DNA of 64,000 nt from JACPLR01 sp041649295 (GCA_041649295.1 JBAZNI010000001.1:124001-188000); one strand, 5' to 3'; positions 29,827 to 39,505 are shown, counted from the stretch's first letter. Made by a program: numbers and translations. The notes: a model not told the origin generated them from the letters alone.

Positions 29827-30624
29827 ATGACAGCACTTAGAGCAGAACTTGTGAATAAAGTAAAGAATTATTTTGGTTTAAATATTTATGAAACTAAGGT
29901 ATGGTTAGCTCTTCTTCAGAAAGGGGTGGCTTCAGCAGGGGAAATTGCTGATATTTCCGGAGTTCCAAGAAGCAGGACATATGATGTTCTTGAAGGTTTG
30001 GAAAAACAAGGGTTTGCAGTTCAGAAAATAGGCAAGCCTGTTAAATATCTCGCAGTCCGTCCTACAGCAGTGATTGAAAAACTTAAGAAAAAAACAACAG
30101 AAACTATGAATGAAAAAATTGATTTATTGTCAAATATCAAATCTACTAAGGAGTATGAGGAACTGGAGCTTTTGCACAGCTCTAAAACAGAAATGATAAA
30201 AAAACAGGATATTTCTGCTACATTAAGAGGAAGAACAAATATACACGGACAGATAGCTGACTTGATTAACTTGGCTAAAAAGGAAGTTTTAATTTGCTCT
30301 CCTACAAAAGATATTAGAAAGAAACTGAGGTTTTTAGAGCCAATTGTAAAAGAAGTTGGAAAGCAGGGAGTTAAATTTACAATTGCATTAAGCGGAGACG
30401 ATGCTGAAATAAAACAGATAAGCGAGAAATTGAAAACAGATATTAAAAAAGTAAATTTAAACGCCTCTTTTTTTATAGCAGACAGAGCAGAGATATTATT
30501 TATGTTAAATGATTCAGAGCTTTCTGAAGGAAAAGTAGAGGATATTGCAGTGTGGTTTTCATCACCATTCTTTGTCCAGTCTTTTGCTTCTCTTTTTGAT
30601 ATTGCTTTGAAAAAAGGGAAATAA
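29827..30624 (+). CDS. TrmB-family transcriptional regulator
   Basis: The start is ATG 29827, one base after the previous stop (an in-frame ATG at 29815 lies within that gene). The 265-aa protein has the TrmB-type winged helix: YFGLNIYETKVWLALLQKGV, then SAGEIADISGVPRSRTYDVL and EGLEKQGFAVQKIGKPVKY. A short coiled coil follows, then a C-terminal effector-like domain (KKEVLICSPTKDIRKKLRFL). TrmB proteins often sense sugars, but the binding domain here is short and the ligand unknown. It lies in the middle of its own cassette, so autoregulation is plausible. Confidence 0.82.
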   Translation: MTALRAELVNKVKNYFGLNIYETKVWLALLQKGVASAGEIADISGVPRSRTYDVLEGLEKQGFAVQKIGKPVKYLAVRPTAVIEKLKKKTTETMNEKIDLLSNIKSTKEYEELELLHSSKTEMIKKQDISATLRGRTNIHGQIADLINLAKKEVLICSPTKDIRKKLRFLEPIVKEVGKQGVKFTIALSGDDAEIKQISEKLKTDIKKVNLNASFFIADRAEILFMLNDSELSEGKVEDIAVWFSSPFFVQSFASLFDIALKKGK

Positions 30625-30625
30625 A

Positions 30626-30919
30626 ATGGCAAGAAAGGCAAGGATAAGAACAATTACCTGCGCAATTCCTGGAAATAGTATGGAGAATTTTGAACATGAA
30701 TCTTATATAAAAGGGGGATTTTTTTATAAATATGTAGACCTAGACAGATTGAGGGGAGATTTAATGTCTCTTAGGTGTGCAGTTTTAAATTGTAGAAGAG
30801 ATAATGAAGCTCTTATTAGGCATGCTTCACTTTTAGACCATCAAAGAACCAGCAACAATAGTAAGGCATTTACTTATGCTATCGGCAGATTAATAACAGA
30901 TAGAGTTGTAGAGTATTAA
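30626..30919 (+). CDS. Hypothetical protein
   Basis: The 97-aa basic protein (MARKARIRTITCAIPGNSME, later LRGDLMSLRCAVLNCRRDNE) follows the TrmB-like gene by one base and is probably co-transcribed. It has no membrane segment. The family is not recognised. Confidence 0.5.
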   Translation: MARKARIRTITCAIPGNSMENFEHESYIKGGFFYKYVDLDRLRGDLMSLRCAVLNCRRDNEALIRHASLLDHQRTSNNSKAFTYAIGRLITDRVVEY

Positions 30920-31195
30920 ATGAAACACAGGCATTTGAAAGTAATTTCAGAAAGAAGCGATAATTATGGAGCGCAGACAATCCATAGATATATGCAAAAA
31001 ACAGGACTGAAATATTATCCTGTATTAAAGACTGAGGTTATTGAATTAATAGGTGAAGAAAGATTAGATGACATAGAAAATTTGCATATTGAACATCTTA
31101 GAGGACAATTTCTGCACAGAATTTCTAGAAAACATAAGAGTATTATGTGCCAATTGCCAGAAACACTCAGGCGCTCGACTAAGATTACTTCCTAA
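30920..31195 (+). CDS. Hypothetical protein
   Basis: The 91-aa basic, His-rich protein (MKHRHLKVISERSDNYGAQT, later NLHIEHLRGQFLHRISRKHK) directly abuts the previous gene and overlaps the convergent CCA-enzyme gene by four bases. It is last in the 29189-31195 cassette. The family is not recognised. Confidence 0.5.
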   Translation: MKHRHLKVISERSDNYGAQTIHRYMQKTGLKYYPVLKTEVIELIGEERLDDIENLHIEHLRGQFLHRISRKHKSIMCQLPETLRRSTKITS

Positions 31196-32490
31196 GCGAG
31201 TTTAATTTTATTTATTGACATCTGCTTAATGGTTTTTTTATTGATTTTCTTGAATTCTTTTAAGAACTCGCTAATTGAGATGTCTGTCGGAAGTGCTGAA
31301 TATATTCTGCTGTTTTCCACATACCATATTGGGTGTGCTTTTTTAAATTCATTAACAGCATATTCAAGGGAAGTTGACGGCCCCTCAATAATAATCTCAT
31401 TTTTCCTTGACAGAACAAAATACACTTTAGCGTCTTTTCCGTCAGAATAGTCAAATTCTTTTCTTGTAATGTTGAAATATTTTGAAATCTGGTTTTCAAG
31501 GAATTTTGAGAATTTCAGAAGTTTTGTTCCTGCAATATCTCCTGCCTGTTTTTTTGTTTTAATGCTGAATACTGCAAGAACCCCATGTACATTCTGTGCA
31601 TCTTTTCTTAAATCTGCAATGTTTATTTTTTCATGTTTAAAAAAATCACTGCTGGGATTTTCAAGGAATTTTTTTGCAGATAATTTAAATCTTGAAAAAG
31701 TTTCTTTTGAAAGGGCACTTGCAGCATTTCTATCTTTAAATGTCGGGTCTATAATTATTATTGGAGATTTTGTTTTTGCAGGGTTTAATTTTTCAAGAAT
31801 TTCATCCTTGTTTTTATAATATTTCGCAGGGTCGATAATTATTTTTTCATTGCCTTTTGACACTTCTCTTAATAATTTTCCAAAACTTCTGTAATAGGTT
31901 ATAAGCAGTTCAAGAGCATATCCTGAAAATCCATTTATATAAGATTCTGCTCCGTAGCATTTTTGCCCGTGGCAGAAGGATTTTGCAAGCAATATTTCAT
32001 CTCCAAGCCCTTTTTTATTTTTAATTTCATCCTTTATGTATTTTATATGGAAAAAGGATAAGTCAGTTACATTTCTTGCTTGTTCAGGATGAATAACTTT
32101 TACATTTGGGATTATTTCAAAAACCAAATCTTTGTTTTTTCCAAGGAGGATTTTGTAATAATCCCTTGAGCCGTGAACTCGTTTGATTTTAGTTTTTATT
32201 CCAGGTAGTTTAAACCAGAAGAATATTTTCCTAAGAAGATTTTTTATTTCTTTTTCAGTGTATTTCTTGTCAAATCTTATGAATAAATCCACATCCTGCT
32301 TTGTTTTTTTTATTAGAGTGCCTTTTGCAAGGCTACCACCAATGAACACATCAGCATCAATTCTTTTAGTTTTTATTTTATGCTCAATCGCACTTATAAC
32401 TAATTTAGAAAGAATCTCAAGATTTTTTAACTCTTCTTCAGAGAGTTTTATTTTTTTCACCTCTTCTTCAAGCACCTTGTTTATATTCAT
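31192..32490 (-). CDS. cca: CCA-adding enzyme, archaeal class I
   Basis: This tRNA nucleotidyltransferase builds or repairs the 3' CCA end, needed here because tRNA-Asn lacks an encoded CCA. The catalytic core shows FIGGSLAKGTLIKKTKQDVD with D66 and D68. The archaeal central and tail domains follow (LLAKSFCHGQKCYGAESYIN, GFSGYALELLITYY, IIIIDPTFKDRNAASALS, HPIWYVENSRIYS). The 432-aa length is typical. It follows the GTPase-DUF2073-DUF2072 genes on the same strand, 18 bases after the Zn-ribbon gene. Confidence 0.93.
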   Translation of the reverse strand: MNINKVLEEEVKKIKLSEEELKNLEILSKLVISAIEHKIKTKRIDADVFIGGSLAKGTLIKKTKQDVDLFIRFDKKYTEKEIKNLLRKIFFWFKLPGIKTKIKRVHGSRDYYKILLGKNKDLVFEIIPNVKVIHPEQARNVTDLSFFHIKYIKDEIKNKKGLGDEILLAKSFCHGQKCYGAESYINGFSGYALELLITYYRSFGKLLREVSKGNEKIIIDPAKYYKNKDEILEKLNPAKTKSPIIIIDPTFKDRNAASALSKETFSRFKLSAKKFLENPSSDFFKHEKINIADLRKDAQNVHGVLAVFSIKTKKQAGDIAGTKLLKFSKFLENQISKYFNITRKEFDYSDGKDAKVYFVLSRKNEIIIEGPSTSLEYAVNEFKKAHPIWYVENSRIYSALPTDISISEFLKEFKKINKKTIKQMSINKIKLA

Positions 32491-32508
32491 CCTCCAATGA
32501 GGTTACCA

Positions 32509-32919
32509 TCATTTAAAACCTTTGCTCTCAAAATCGCTGTTCTTATCTTTTAAATCTCTGAAACTTGAAGCAAGGTCTATAATATACTTTCCTTCTTCTA
32601 ATTTGTAAATTAGCGGCATTTTTTTATTGAACAAATTAACTAAATCAATCTCAAATATGCCTGGGCTTACAACTCTTACAGATTCTAAATCGAGGACAAC
32701 AGGGGTATTCTCGTCTTCAATGCCAATTATCTCCCTTATGTCCTGCTCTATTTGTTCCTTATCTCCCTGGGCAAATTCAATTCCCGGGGTTTCTTCTGCT
32801 TTCTTAACCTGATCATCTCTAAGATAAAAGAAAAAATGACTCCCGCAACTGCATCCTTTTAATAATTCTTCAGACGCATCTGGGTATATTGTTCCGCAAT
32901 GAACACAGCGATGTGGCAT
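32509..32919 (-). CDS. Zn-ribbon protein, DUF2072 family
   Basis: The 136-aa protein begins PHRCVHCGTIYPDASEELLK followed by GCSCGSHFFF, which gives four zinc-binding cysteines (CxxC ... CxC). A conserved alpha-beta tail follows. This matches the archaeal family DUF2072, which is commonly encoded next to a DUF2073 protein and an Era-like GTPase, exactly as here. The cellular role is not established; a link to RNA or ribosomes is suspected. Confidence 0.8.
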   Translation of the reverse strand: MPHRCVHCGTIYPDASEELLKGCSCGSHFFFYLRDDQVKKAEETPGIEFAQGDKEQIEQDIREIIGIEDENTPVVLDLESVRVVSPGIFEIDLVNLFNKKMPLIYKLEEGKYIIDLASSFRDLKDKNSDFESKGFK

Positions 32920-33126
32920 GAATAGAGGATATAATCAAACTATAAAAACTTTTAGCTGTTAAAAGATAATGGTGGATATTATTGTCAAGTTATGGCAGTT
33001 ATATTTTAATATGAAAAAAACTTTTATACTATGTTATATTTTCCATTTATTAATCAGGAACGAGGAGAACCTGCGATAAACAATAGAAAGTTATTGGCTA
33101 TTAACCAAAATACTATCATAAACCTT

Positions 33127-33516
33127 TTATCTTTTAAGCATTAACTCTATTTTTTTTGGGTTTCTTTTTATTTCTTTAACAATGCTTGCAGGCCCTATTA
33201 TTGTTATTGATGCAGTGTCTCCAACAAGCATCTTTGCAACACCCTGCCCTAATTTCCTGAAAACAGGAGTGCTTCCATTATTTGCCCCAATAACTGCAAG
33301 CTCAATTCCCTTGAAATTTTTTACATGCCCAATCATAGCCATTGTGTCCTCAATTAATCTTGCTTCCTCTTCTGACTTTAATTTTCCTTGAAGAACAATA
33401 ATTTTATTTTTAAGAACAATGTCTAAGATTTTTTTAATTCTCTCTCCGCTGTTGAGATTTCTTATTTCACTATACGTTATAAATTCAAGTGTCAGTCCGC
33501 TTATTTTATTTGTCAT
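33127..33516 (-). CDS. DUF2073 family protein
   Basis: The 129-aa protein (SGLTLEFITYSEIRNLNSGE, VLQGKLKSEEEARLIEDTMA, later ELAVIGANNGSTPVFRKLGQ) matches the archaeal DUF2073 family. It starts 7 bases after the GTPase gene, with which the family is almost always paired. A gap of about 200 bases without a gene separates it from the Zn-ribbon gene. The biochemical role is unknown. Confidence 0.8.
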   Translation of the reverse strand: MTNKISGLTLEFITYSEIRNLNSGERIKKILDIVLKNKIIVLQGKLKSEEEARLIEDTMAMIGHVKNFKGIELAVIGANNGSTPVFRKLGQGVAKMLVGDTASITIIGPASIVKEIKRNPKKIELMLKR

Positions 33517-33523
33517 TTTTGCC

Positions 33524-34150
33524 TCATTTTACCAAATGGAATAAAGCTTCATAAAACTTTTCCATATTTTCTCCAGTTTTAGCACTTATTCCAACAACAG
33601 TATATTCAGGAAAGGCAGATTCAACTTTTTTTATGTCTGCTTTTCTTAAATCAACTTTATTTGCAACAATTAAAACAGGAATTTTTCGTGCAGCTAAATT
33701 TCCAATTATTGTGATATTCACCTGAGAATAAGGATTTTTTGTTGCATCCAGAACAACAACAACTGCTTCCATATCTTCAATCCATTTTATAGCATCAATA
33801 ACCCCTTGAGTTGCTTCTTTTGCCCTTTTTTGCGCTTCTTTTTTCTTTACCCCAAATTTTATAAATTCTTCATAATCAATTTTTGTTGCAATTCCAGGAG
33901 TATCAACAAGTTTAAATGTTAGGTGTTTGCCTCTGTACCCGATTTCTACTTTTTCTCTGAACTCTACATGCCTTGTTTCATGGGGGATATTACTTACACT
34001 TCCAAGCTCTTCTCCAGTCCAGTCTTTGCAGATAATATTCGCCAAACTGGTTTTTCCTGCATTTGGAGGGCCGTAAAATCCGAGGCTTACCTGCTTTTTT
34101 TTACCAAATAATTTTGAAAAAATCCCGCTAAATTTTTTTAAAATACCCAT
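33524..34150 (-). CDS. Era-like small GTPase
   Basis: The 208-aa GTPase has G1 GFYGPPNAGKTSLA (G27-T34), G3 LVDTPGIATK, and G4 LIVANKVDLR, with G5 GISAKTGEN near the end. A basic N-terminal helix (GILKKFSGIFSKLFGKKKQ) precedes it. It heads the conserved archaeal trio GTPase-DUF2073-DUF2072. A ribosome or RNA-related role by analogy with Era is inference. Confidence 0.87.
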   Translation of the reverse strand: MGILKKFSGIFSKLFGKKKQVSLGFYGPPNAGKTSLANIICKDWTGEELGSVSNIPHETRHVEFREKVEIGYRGKHLTFKLVDTPGIATKIDYEEFIKFGVKKKEAQKRAKEATQGVIDAIKWIEDMEAVVVVLDATKNPYSQVNITIIGNLAARKIPVLIVANKVDLRKADIKKVESAFPEYTVVGISAKTGENMEKFYEALFHLVK

Positions 34151-34204
34151 TTCACTAATTTCAATCAGGGAATGTATTTAAATGTTTTTGTCATGAATTA
34201 TTGT

Positions 34205-36916
34205 TTAATAAACAATTCTTTTTCTTTTTTCAAGCTCTTCCTTAATTTTTTTATTTTGATACCTGGAAAAAATAGGAATTTCCCACATGCCGACTCTTTT
34301 GCCATCTATTTTTCTTATTGCATATTCTGTTTGCTCCGCCTTCCAGCCGGATTTTTTTAACGCCTCTTTTATTTTACTATTCAGCATCCCTCTTTTTTTT
34401 GCATTTGAAATAAAAGACATCAGATTAAATAATTCATTTCTGTCTTTGAATAAATGAGACTCATAATTTTTCTTGTACCATTCTTGCAGGAGGATATAGA
34501 TTGCAAGCACAATAAAAATTAAGATTATCATGCTGACTGAAAACAGCTTCCAGTTAAATCCGCCCTTTCTGGGGTTATTTTCATAAGGAAGGCTCAGTTC
34601 ATCAAATCTTGGGGAAATATACATCGGGATTGAAAAAACATCTATGCCTTCGCCTTTAATTGTAAACTGGATAATCCTTTCTTTTGTTAATTCAAGTCTG
34701 AAGCCAGTCAAGTCCTCTTCATTTTGCTCTCTATAACTTTCAGGCATAATCATATTGTCTGCCCCGTATTCTACAATTAGATAGCTGTCATAGTTTATTT
34801 CTTCTTTTGGGGTTATCTTAATTATAAACTCGCTTAATGCATCATCTCTTCTGCTTGGATAATAAACTGAGATAATCTGGTGGGCAATAGATGCTTTAAT
34901 ATTTTCCAAACTCCAGCTTAAAATTGCGTTTTTATACTCCTCTGCATCATCTTCATCATACCTTTGCCCAAAAAGAATGTTAATTTTATCCAAGTCAATT
35001 ATTTCAATATTATTAATTAAAGGAATATCGCTTTTAGTGCTTGCTTCTGCAGAATATGGAATTTCCATTTCATTAATCAAATTTGACATTAAACGGATAT
35101 ATTCCTGGTCCGGGGTTGTTTCATCCATATTTTTATATTCGTTAATTGCTTCTGTTAATCTGCTTTCCAGATTTCTTATACCAATTAAATTATTCAGTAT
35201 ATCCTGATAATCTGATGGAAATGCCTCAATTTGCGATTTAACATTAACCAGCCTTTCTTTATACTCTTTTAATGTGCTGTTAATTGCTTCGTTTGGCAGA
35301 GTTACATTAATATAAAACTCATTTATAGATTCTTTTCCATCTTTTCTGACTGTTAGTTTTAATGTATAATTTCCCACTGAAGAATATGAATGTATCAGCT
35401 TATTCTTAGATGATGTTTCTGTAAGAGAACCATCGCCAAAATCCCATGTAAATTGTATCCCTGATTTGTTTAAGTCTATTCCAACATATGCGGAAAATAA
35501 TGTTGGGAATGCAACTGCAGTTGCCCTTGGATATATTATGGCTTTAATTTTCGAGTTTTCTGCTTCAATTACAGAAATATTTTCTTTTGCAAGTTCAGAG
35601 TTATTAAAATTTAAGATATAGGTATAGTTTCCTTTTTGATAAGGAGTTTTAAAACCAAGCGAGTCTAAATTTATCTTTTGATACCCTAAAGAAATCTTCG
35701 CAGGAGTTTTTTTCAATTCATATGCTTTATCTGATGAAGTTCCGCCACTTCCAAGAAAAGCATATTCTATATCAATGTTGCTGGCTGAAATATCCTGAGC
35801 TTCCCCTGCGAATGCGATTGGGATTATGCATGAATTTTCGCAATTGCTGTTATAAACTTCAGAAAGATAATCATTAATGTAACTGGTTAAAGAATCCCCG
35901 TTATATTCTTCAAATTTTTTATTGTTAAAAGAAAAACTTGCAATTTGTGCATATTTTTTTGCCTGTGCAGTTATTTCATAATCTTGTGAGAGAGGATTAT
36001 TAATTATTGGTGTTCCTTCAAAATATAACCCGCAATGTTCTCCTGTTGAACCTCCGCTTAGATAATATCCATCTGGATTTGTTCCTTCTTCAGCAACTAT
36101 GCAGATATACTGCTCTCCTGCTTTTTTAGGAAGGTATTCTATAATGCAGGATAAATACTCCCCGCTTGTTGAAGTTGGTTCATCAATTTCGCATTCTCCC
36201 CCAAGAATTCCAGAAGAATCATAAATCCTTGCAAGAATATTTCCGGTTGCTGTGCCTGATTTTTTTAATTTTGCTTTTACTTCAAATGCCGGAGATTTTG
36301 AAATATTTATTTTTTCACAATATTCACTTTCACTTATCTCATGCCATTTGTCAAATGTTTCTGATGAATGGCATTTTGATTTTAATTCTGAACCACAATT
36401 TTCATTTGTATAATTTTGGTTTTCCCAGTTTATCCTGCTGTTATCTAACAAATCTATAGAAAGCTGATTTTTGCACGATGCAGGGGCATTTGTCGATATA
36501 AAAAAAGAAAAATTAGTTGCTTCTGCTTCTTTTCCTGTTAACTTCATCCCAATTATTTTGCTGTCAAGCCCTTGCGACAAACTTGCTAATGTTATTGTTT
36601 TTGACGAAAATCCCTCGCCAGATGTAGCATAGTCTTCATTGCATGTCAGCGGGATACAGCTGTATATGTATGAACTATTCTTTAAGGCATTAATTAAAAG
36701 TTTTTCATTGTTGAAACTGTCTGTTAATTTATTTGTTGAAACCTCATTTACCAAACTTATATTTATCCATCCAGATATCTGCTCCCCGGCAGAATATTCT
36801 TTGTCTATTTGGAAATTTCCAAGTTTAATTTCTGCAGAAGCAAGAAAGCAAGAAATGGCAAATATTAAAATTACAACAATAAAACTGCAAATTCTAAAAA
36901 ATGTTTTAATTTCCAT
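34205..36916 (-). CDS. Large surface protein with PKD domain and C-terminal membrane anchor
   Basis: ATG 36916 is chosen because a signal peptide follows at once (TFFRICSFIVVILIFAISCF, cleavage near ASA-EIK); the frame is open further upstream but encodes no plausible protein. The 903-aa protein has several beta domains with paired cysteines, a PKD domain around residues 470-540 (FTWDFGDGSLTE ... SYSSVGNYTLKL), and a helical stalk. One membrane helix follows near residues 787-810. The cytoplasmic C-terminus carries a UBA-like helical motif (NSKIKEALKKSGWKAEQTEY), like the protein at 15260. It heads no operon; the next gene is upstream by 83 bases. Confidence 0.75.
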   Translation of the reverse strand: MEIKTFFRICSFIVVILIFAISCFLASAEIKLGNFQIDKEYSAGEQISGWINISLVNEVSTNKLTDSFNNEKLLINALKNSSYIYSCIPLTCNEDYATSGEGFSSKTITLASLSQGLDSKIIGMKLTGKEAEATNFSFFISTNAPASCKNQLSIDLLDNSRINWENQNYTNENCGSELKSKCHSSETFDKWHEISESEYCEKINISKSPAFEVKAKLKKSGTATGNILARIYDSSGILGGECEIDEPTSTSGEYLSCIIEYLPKKAGEQYICIVAEEGTNPDGYYLSGGSTGEHCGLYFEGTPIINNPLSQDYEITAQAKKYAQIASFSFNNKKFEEYNGDSLTSYINDYLSEVYNSNCENSCIIPIAFAGEAQDISASNIDIEYAFLGSGGTSSDKAYELKKTPAKISLGYQKINLDSLGFKTPYQKGNYTYILNFNNSELAKENISVIEAENSKIKAIIYPRATAVAFPTLFSAYVGIDLNKSGIQFTWDFGDGSLTETSSKNKLIHSYSSVGNYTLKLTVRKDGKESINEFYINVTLPNEAINSTLKEYKERLVNVKSQIEAFPSDYQDILNNLIGIRNLESRLTEAINEYKNMDETTPDQEYIRLMSNLINEMEIPYSAEASTKSDIPLINNIEIIDLDKINILFGQRYDEDDAEEYKNAILSWSLENIKASIAHQIISVYYPSRRDDALSEFIIKITPKEEINYDSYLIVEYGADNMIMPESYREQNEEDLTGFRLELTKERIIQFTIKGEGIDVFSIPMYISPRFDELSLPYENNPRKGGFNWKLFSVSMIILIFIVLAIYILLQEWYKKNYESHLFKDRNELFNLMSFISNAKKRGMLNSKIKEALKKSGWKAEQTEYAIRKIDGKRVGMWEIPIFSRYQNKKIKEELEKRKRIVY

Positions 36917-36999
36917 CCTCTTTTTACTGCAATATATGAAAAATAGGATTAATAAAGATTTCTCAATACCATATAATAACTCTAGGGTATTAATTCTTG

Positions 37000-37890
37000 C
37001 TATCTGAAACTTTTTCTGAAAATAAAATAAACAAGACAGACAGCTAAACAAGAAACAATTAAATTTGCCAGTGTGAAAAAAGGTATTGCTGACTTTGAAG
37101 GGCATGAATACTCAAGGGTTTTATCAGGGCATCTTCCTGCTGTATCTGTGGCAGGATATTCTGTGCCATCATCTTTTATTTCATAATATTTTCCAATTAA
37201 TTCTATAACTATAACTCCCCTTTCAGAACATTCATTAATCTCGCTTTTTCTTTCAACAATGCATTTCCACGCTTCTTCATTTACTGGTTCAGGATCTCCT
37301 TCTCCGCATTCAACCCCATAATATCTGTTTTTGCACACATTGCTGCCAGTTTCATTTTCAACCCACTCACATCCACAAGCTCCAAGTATATAGCAAATTT
37401 TTTCTCCATTTTCAGTCAAATTTATTTCATAACCCCCTGTTGAACCGCTGCAAAATCTTTCATTAATATCCAGATTATAAGTAGCTTCAAGATATTCATA
37501 TATAGAATCCTCAATTTGTTTATACCCGTCTTTGTTAGTGTTTATTGCAAGGCATGACGCTTCTGTTTTAAAATCAGCACATGAGCTGGGAATTCTGCCA
37601 TATTCGCATTTTAATGTATTGTGGCTGCACACATATCCTGACGGACAGCATCCATTTTGGGAAGTTTCACTTAATTGAGTTCCATCACTCATTATCCCTC
37701 CATCTCTATAGCAATTTTCAATTGCACTGGTTCCATCGCTCCAACTTACACCTGTATCAGCTATTACACATATTAATGAATCTCCACTAACATCAAATGT
37801 AGTTTTTTCTTCATCACTCCAGCTAGTGCCGGCAATTGCAAAATTCACAGTTAACACTAATATGAATATTCCAAGCATTATTTTTTCCAT
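37000..37890 (-). CDS. Cysteine-rich secreted protein with C-terminal anchor
   Basis: ATG 37890 directly follows a GAGGGGAA purine run and opens a signal peptide (MEKIMLGIFILVLTVNFAIA); an alternative ATG at 37923 overlaps the previous gene. The 296-aa protein is rich in Cys pairs (QNGCCPSGYVCSHNTLKCEY is granulin-like) and Asn-glycosylation sites. Its end, SKSAIPFFTLANLIVSCLAV followed by CLVYFIF and RKSFR, is a membrane anchor shared nearly base for base with the protein at 39563. The function is unknown; a surface location is likely. Confidence 0.65.
   Translation of the reverse strand: MEKIMLGIFILVLTVNFAIAGTSWSDEEKTTFDVSGDSLICVIADTGVSWSDGTSAIENCYRDGGIMSDGTQLSETSQNGCCPSGYVCSHNTLKCEYGRIPSSCADFKTEASCLAINTNKDGYKQIEDSIYEYLEATYNLDINERFCSGSTGGYEINLTENGEKICYILGACGCEWVENETGSNVCKNRYYGVECGEGDPEPVNEEAWKCIVERKSEINECSERGVIVIELIGKYYEIKDDGTEYPATDTAGRCPDKTLEYSCPSKSAIPFFTLANLIVSCLAVCLVYFIFRKSFR
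37024..37106 (-). repeat. Duplicated C-terminal anchor coding segment, copy 1
   Basis: This roughly 83-bp segment encodes the SKSAIPFFTLANLIVSCLAV anchor. It matches 39590-39672 with about four mismatches, although the rest of the two genes is unrelated. It points to recent duplication or gene conversion of an anchor module. Confidence 0.8.
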
Positions 37891-37909
37891 TTCCCCTCTT
37901 TTTATTTTA

Positions 37910-39505
37910 TTATATTTCTTCATATCCTATCCTTAATGATGCATAGTATCTTCCTTCTTCATCAAAAAATTTGTGGAATTTAACAACATCATTATAATCT
38001 TCACTCCATGTTCCAATTCTTTCTTCAACTAATTTATTTTCTTCATCTTTAATTGTCCAGTTAAGCCAGAGTTCATAATCCTCTCCAATACCTTCTTTTG
38101 GAAATATGTAGCATTTATATTCTCCGCAGTTTACACATTGCTTTCCTGCAGGAGCATTGCATGTACTGTTGCATTCTGCAATATGGCTTTCACTCGCATC
38201 AAATTTAACATTTTTATCAAGTTTTGAACCTGGTTCTGGTTCAGTTATGTAAGGGAATAAGTTAAGCCCTTCTTTGCACACAAATATTGTTGCAAAATCA
38301 TTGGCTACCCCTCTTCCTCCAATTTCTTTTGCACTTGCTTTTATAATCATTGTCCCTGATTTTGGATAATATTTATGGGTTGTATTGCAGTTAGAGTTTG
38401 GGTTTAGGCAGGATGATTTTTCTTCACTAAGCCCATCGCCAAAATACCAGCTTATATTAGCATTTTTCTTTAATTTATCTGCATTTGGTATTTTTTGCTC
38501 AAATGAAATAACTTCGTTTAATGAAAATCTTTGTTTATTTTCCGGTTTTATTATCTGTATTTCCAAATTTTCCCAGTTTAAAGGAGGATTCTGGCATGTA
38601 TTTGTTTTATAGTCGCATATTAATCCCTGCTTGCATCTGTCTGTTTCTCCATGACAGTCAGCGCACATGCAACTTTCTGTTCTTTCACAGACATAATTAT
38701 TATTGCATTGCAGTTCTGTTGTACATGTAATGTTGCATATCCCATCAGCACAGAGTCTTTCTCCAATTTCACAGCTTCCAGATTCGCAATCATCATCTGT
38801 GCTATCTATTTTTCCATCACAGTCATCATCTACGGAATTAGTGCATATTTCTGTTCTTGGATGGCAGATAACATCTGAACATGAAGCATTGCAGGGATGT
38901 GCACATATTGGATTTGCTACGCAGTCGCTGTCTTTACAATCTATTAAATTATCTCCATCATTATCAACACCATCAGTGCAGATTTCTATTCCTGATTTTT
39001 TACAGCAAATTTTTACAGGGTAATCGTTTCCAGATGAGATATGGGCATTTGTTTCTCCTGAAAGAGATAGAACAAGTTTTTCTCCATTTGTACTATTGCA
39101 ACTCTCTCTTGTATTTCTGCACATAAGATCTCCGTAACAAACTCTCCCCGATGCAGGATAAAATTCTCCTTTTACTGCTGTATGGGCATTTGTTTCTCCT
39201 GAAAGTCTTATAACTGCATTATTCCCGCTGTTTAATTGTATGCATTCATGCGGGTTTGTTCCTGCAAAAACAGAGCTGAAAATTTGATTATAGCATATTT
39301 TTTTGCTGTAATTTGCATTATTATAAAATTCTCCATGTGCATTTGTATCTGAAGAAATTTTAAGAATAACCTGGCTATCTAGACAGCCAGTATCTTCACT
39401 TAACTGCACCTGCCCCCAATCAGAGGGGTTCCACCAAATAGCAGAAACAGAAATATTTAAAAGAATTAATGCAACTCCTAAAACCAAACCCCTTTTCAAC
39501 ATCAT
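37910..39505 (-). CDS. Surface protein with TNAH repeats, MopE-like Cys/Asp motifs and PKD domain
   Basis: ATG 39505 follows a TATA box (ATTTATAAAG on the minus strand) by about 25 bases; an upstream ATG at 39526 is less likely. The 531-aa protein begins with a signal peptide (KRGLVLGVALILLNISVSA). Three repeats follow with the core SSDTNAHGE, SGETNAHTA and SGETNAHIS, each leading to ICYN, VCYG or ICCK. Then come two Asp/Cys motifs (DGVDNDGDNLIDCKDSDC; SVDDDCDGKIDSTDDDC) typical of MopE-like metal-binding segments, a Cys-rich stretch and a PKD-like ISWYFGDGLSEE. No C-terminal membrane helix is seen. It overlaps nothing essential and is followed by the 37890 gene. Confidence 0.7.
   Translation of the reverse strand: MMLKRGLVLGVALILLNISVSAIWWNPSDWGQVQLSEDTGCLDSQVILKISSDTNAHGEFYNNANYSKKICYNQIFSSVFAGTNPHECIQLNSGNNAVIRLSGETNAHTAVKGEFYPASGRVCYGDLMCRNTRESCNSTNGEKLVLSLSGETNAHISSGNDYPVKICCKKSGIEICTDGVDNDGDNLIDCKDSDCVANPICAHPCNASCSDVICHPRTEICTNSVDDDCDGKIDSTDDDCESGSCEIGERLCADGICNITCTTELQCNNNYVCERTESCMCADCHGETDRCKQGLICDYKTNTCQNPPLNWENLEIQIIKPENKQRFSLNEVISFEQKIPNADKLKKNANISWYFGDGLSEEKSSCLNPNSNCNTTHKYYPKSGTMIIKASAKEIGGRGVANDFATIFVCKEGLNLFPYITEPEPGSKLDKNVKFDASESHIAECNSTCNAPAGKQCVNCGEYKCYIFPKEGIGEDYELWLNWTIKDEENKLVEERIGTWSEDYNDVVKFHKFFDEEGRYYASLRIGYEEI

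Noticed and set aside
36917..37105. N-terminal extension of the PKD surface protein
   Set aside because: The extension encodes no plausible domain and overlaps the preceding gene, while ATG 36916 opens a clear signal peptide.
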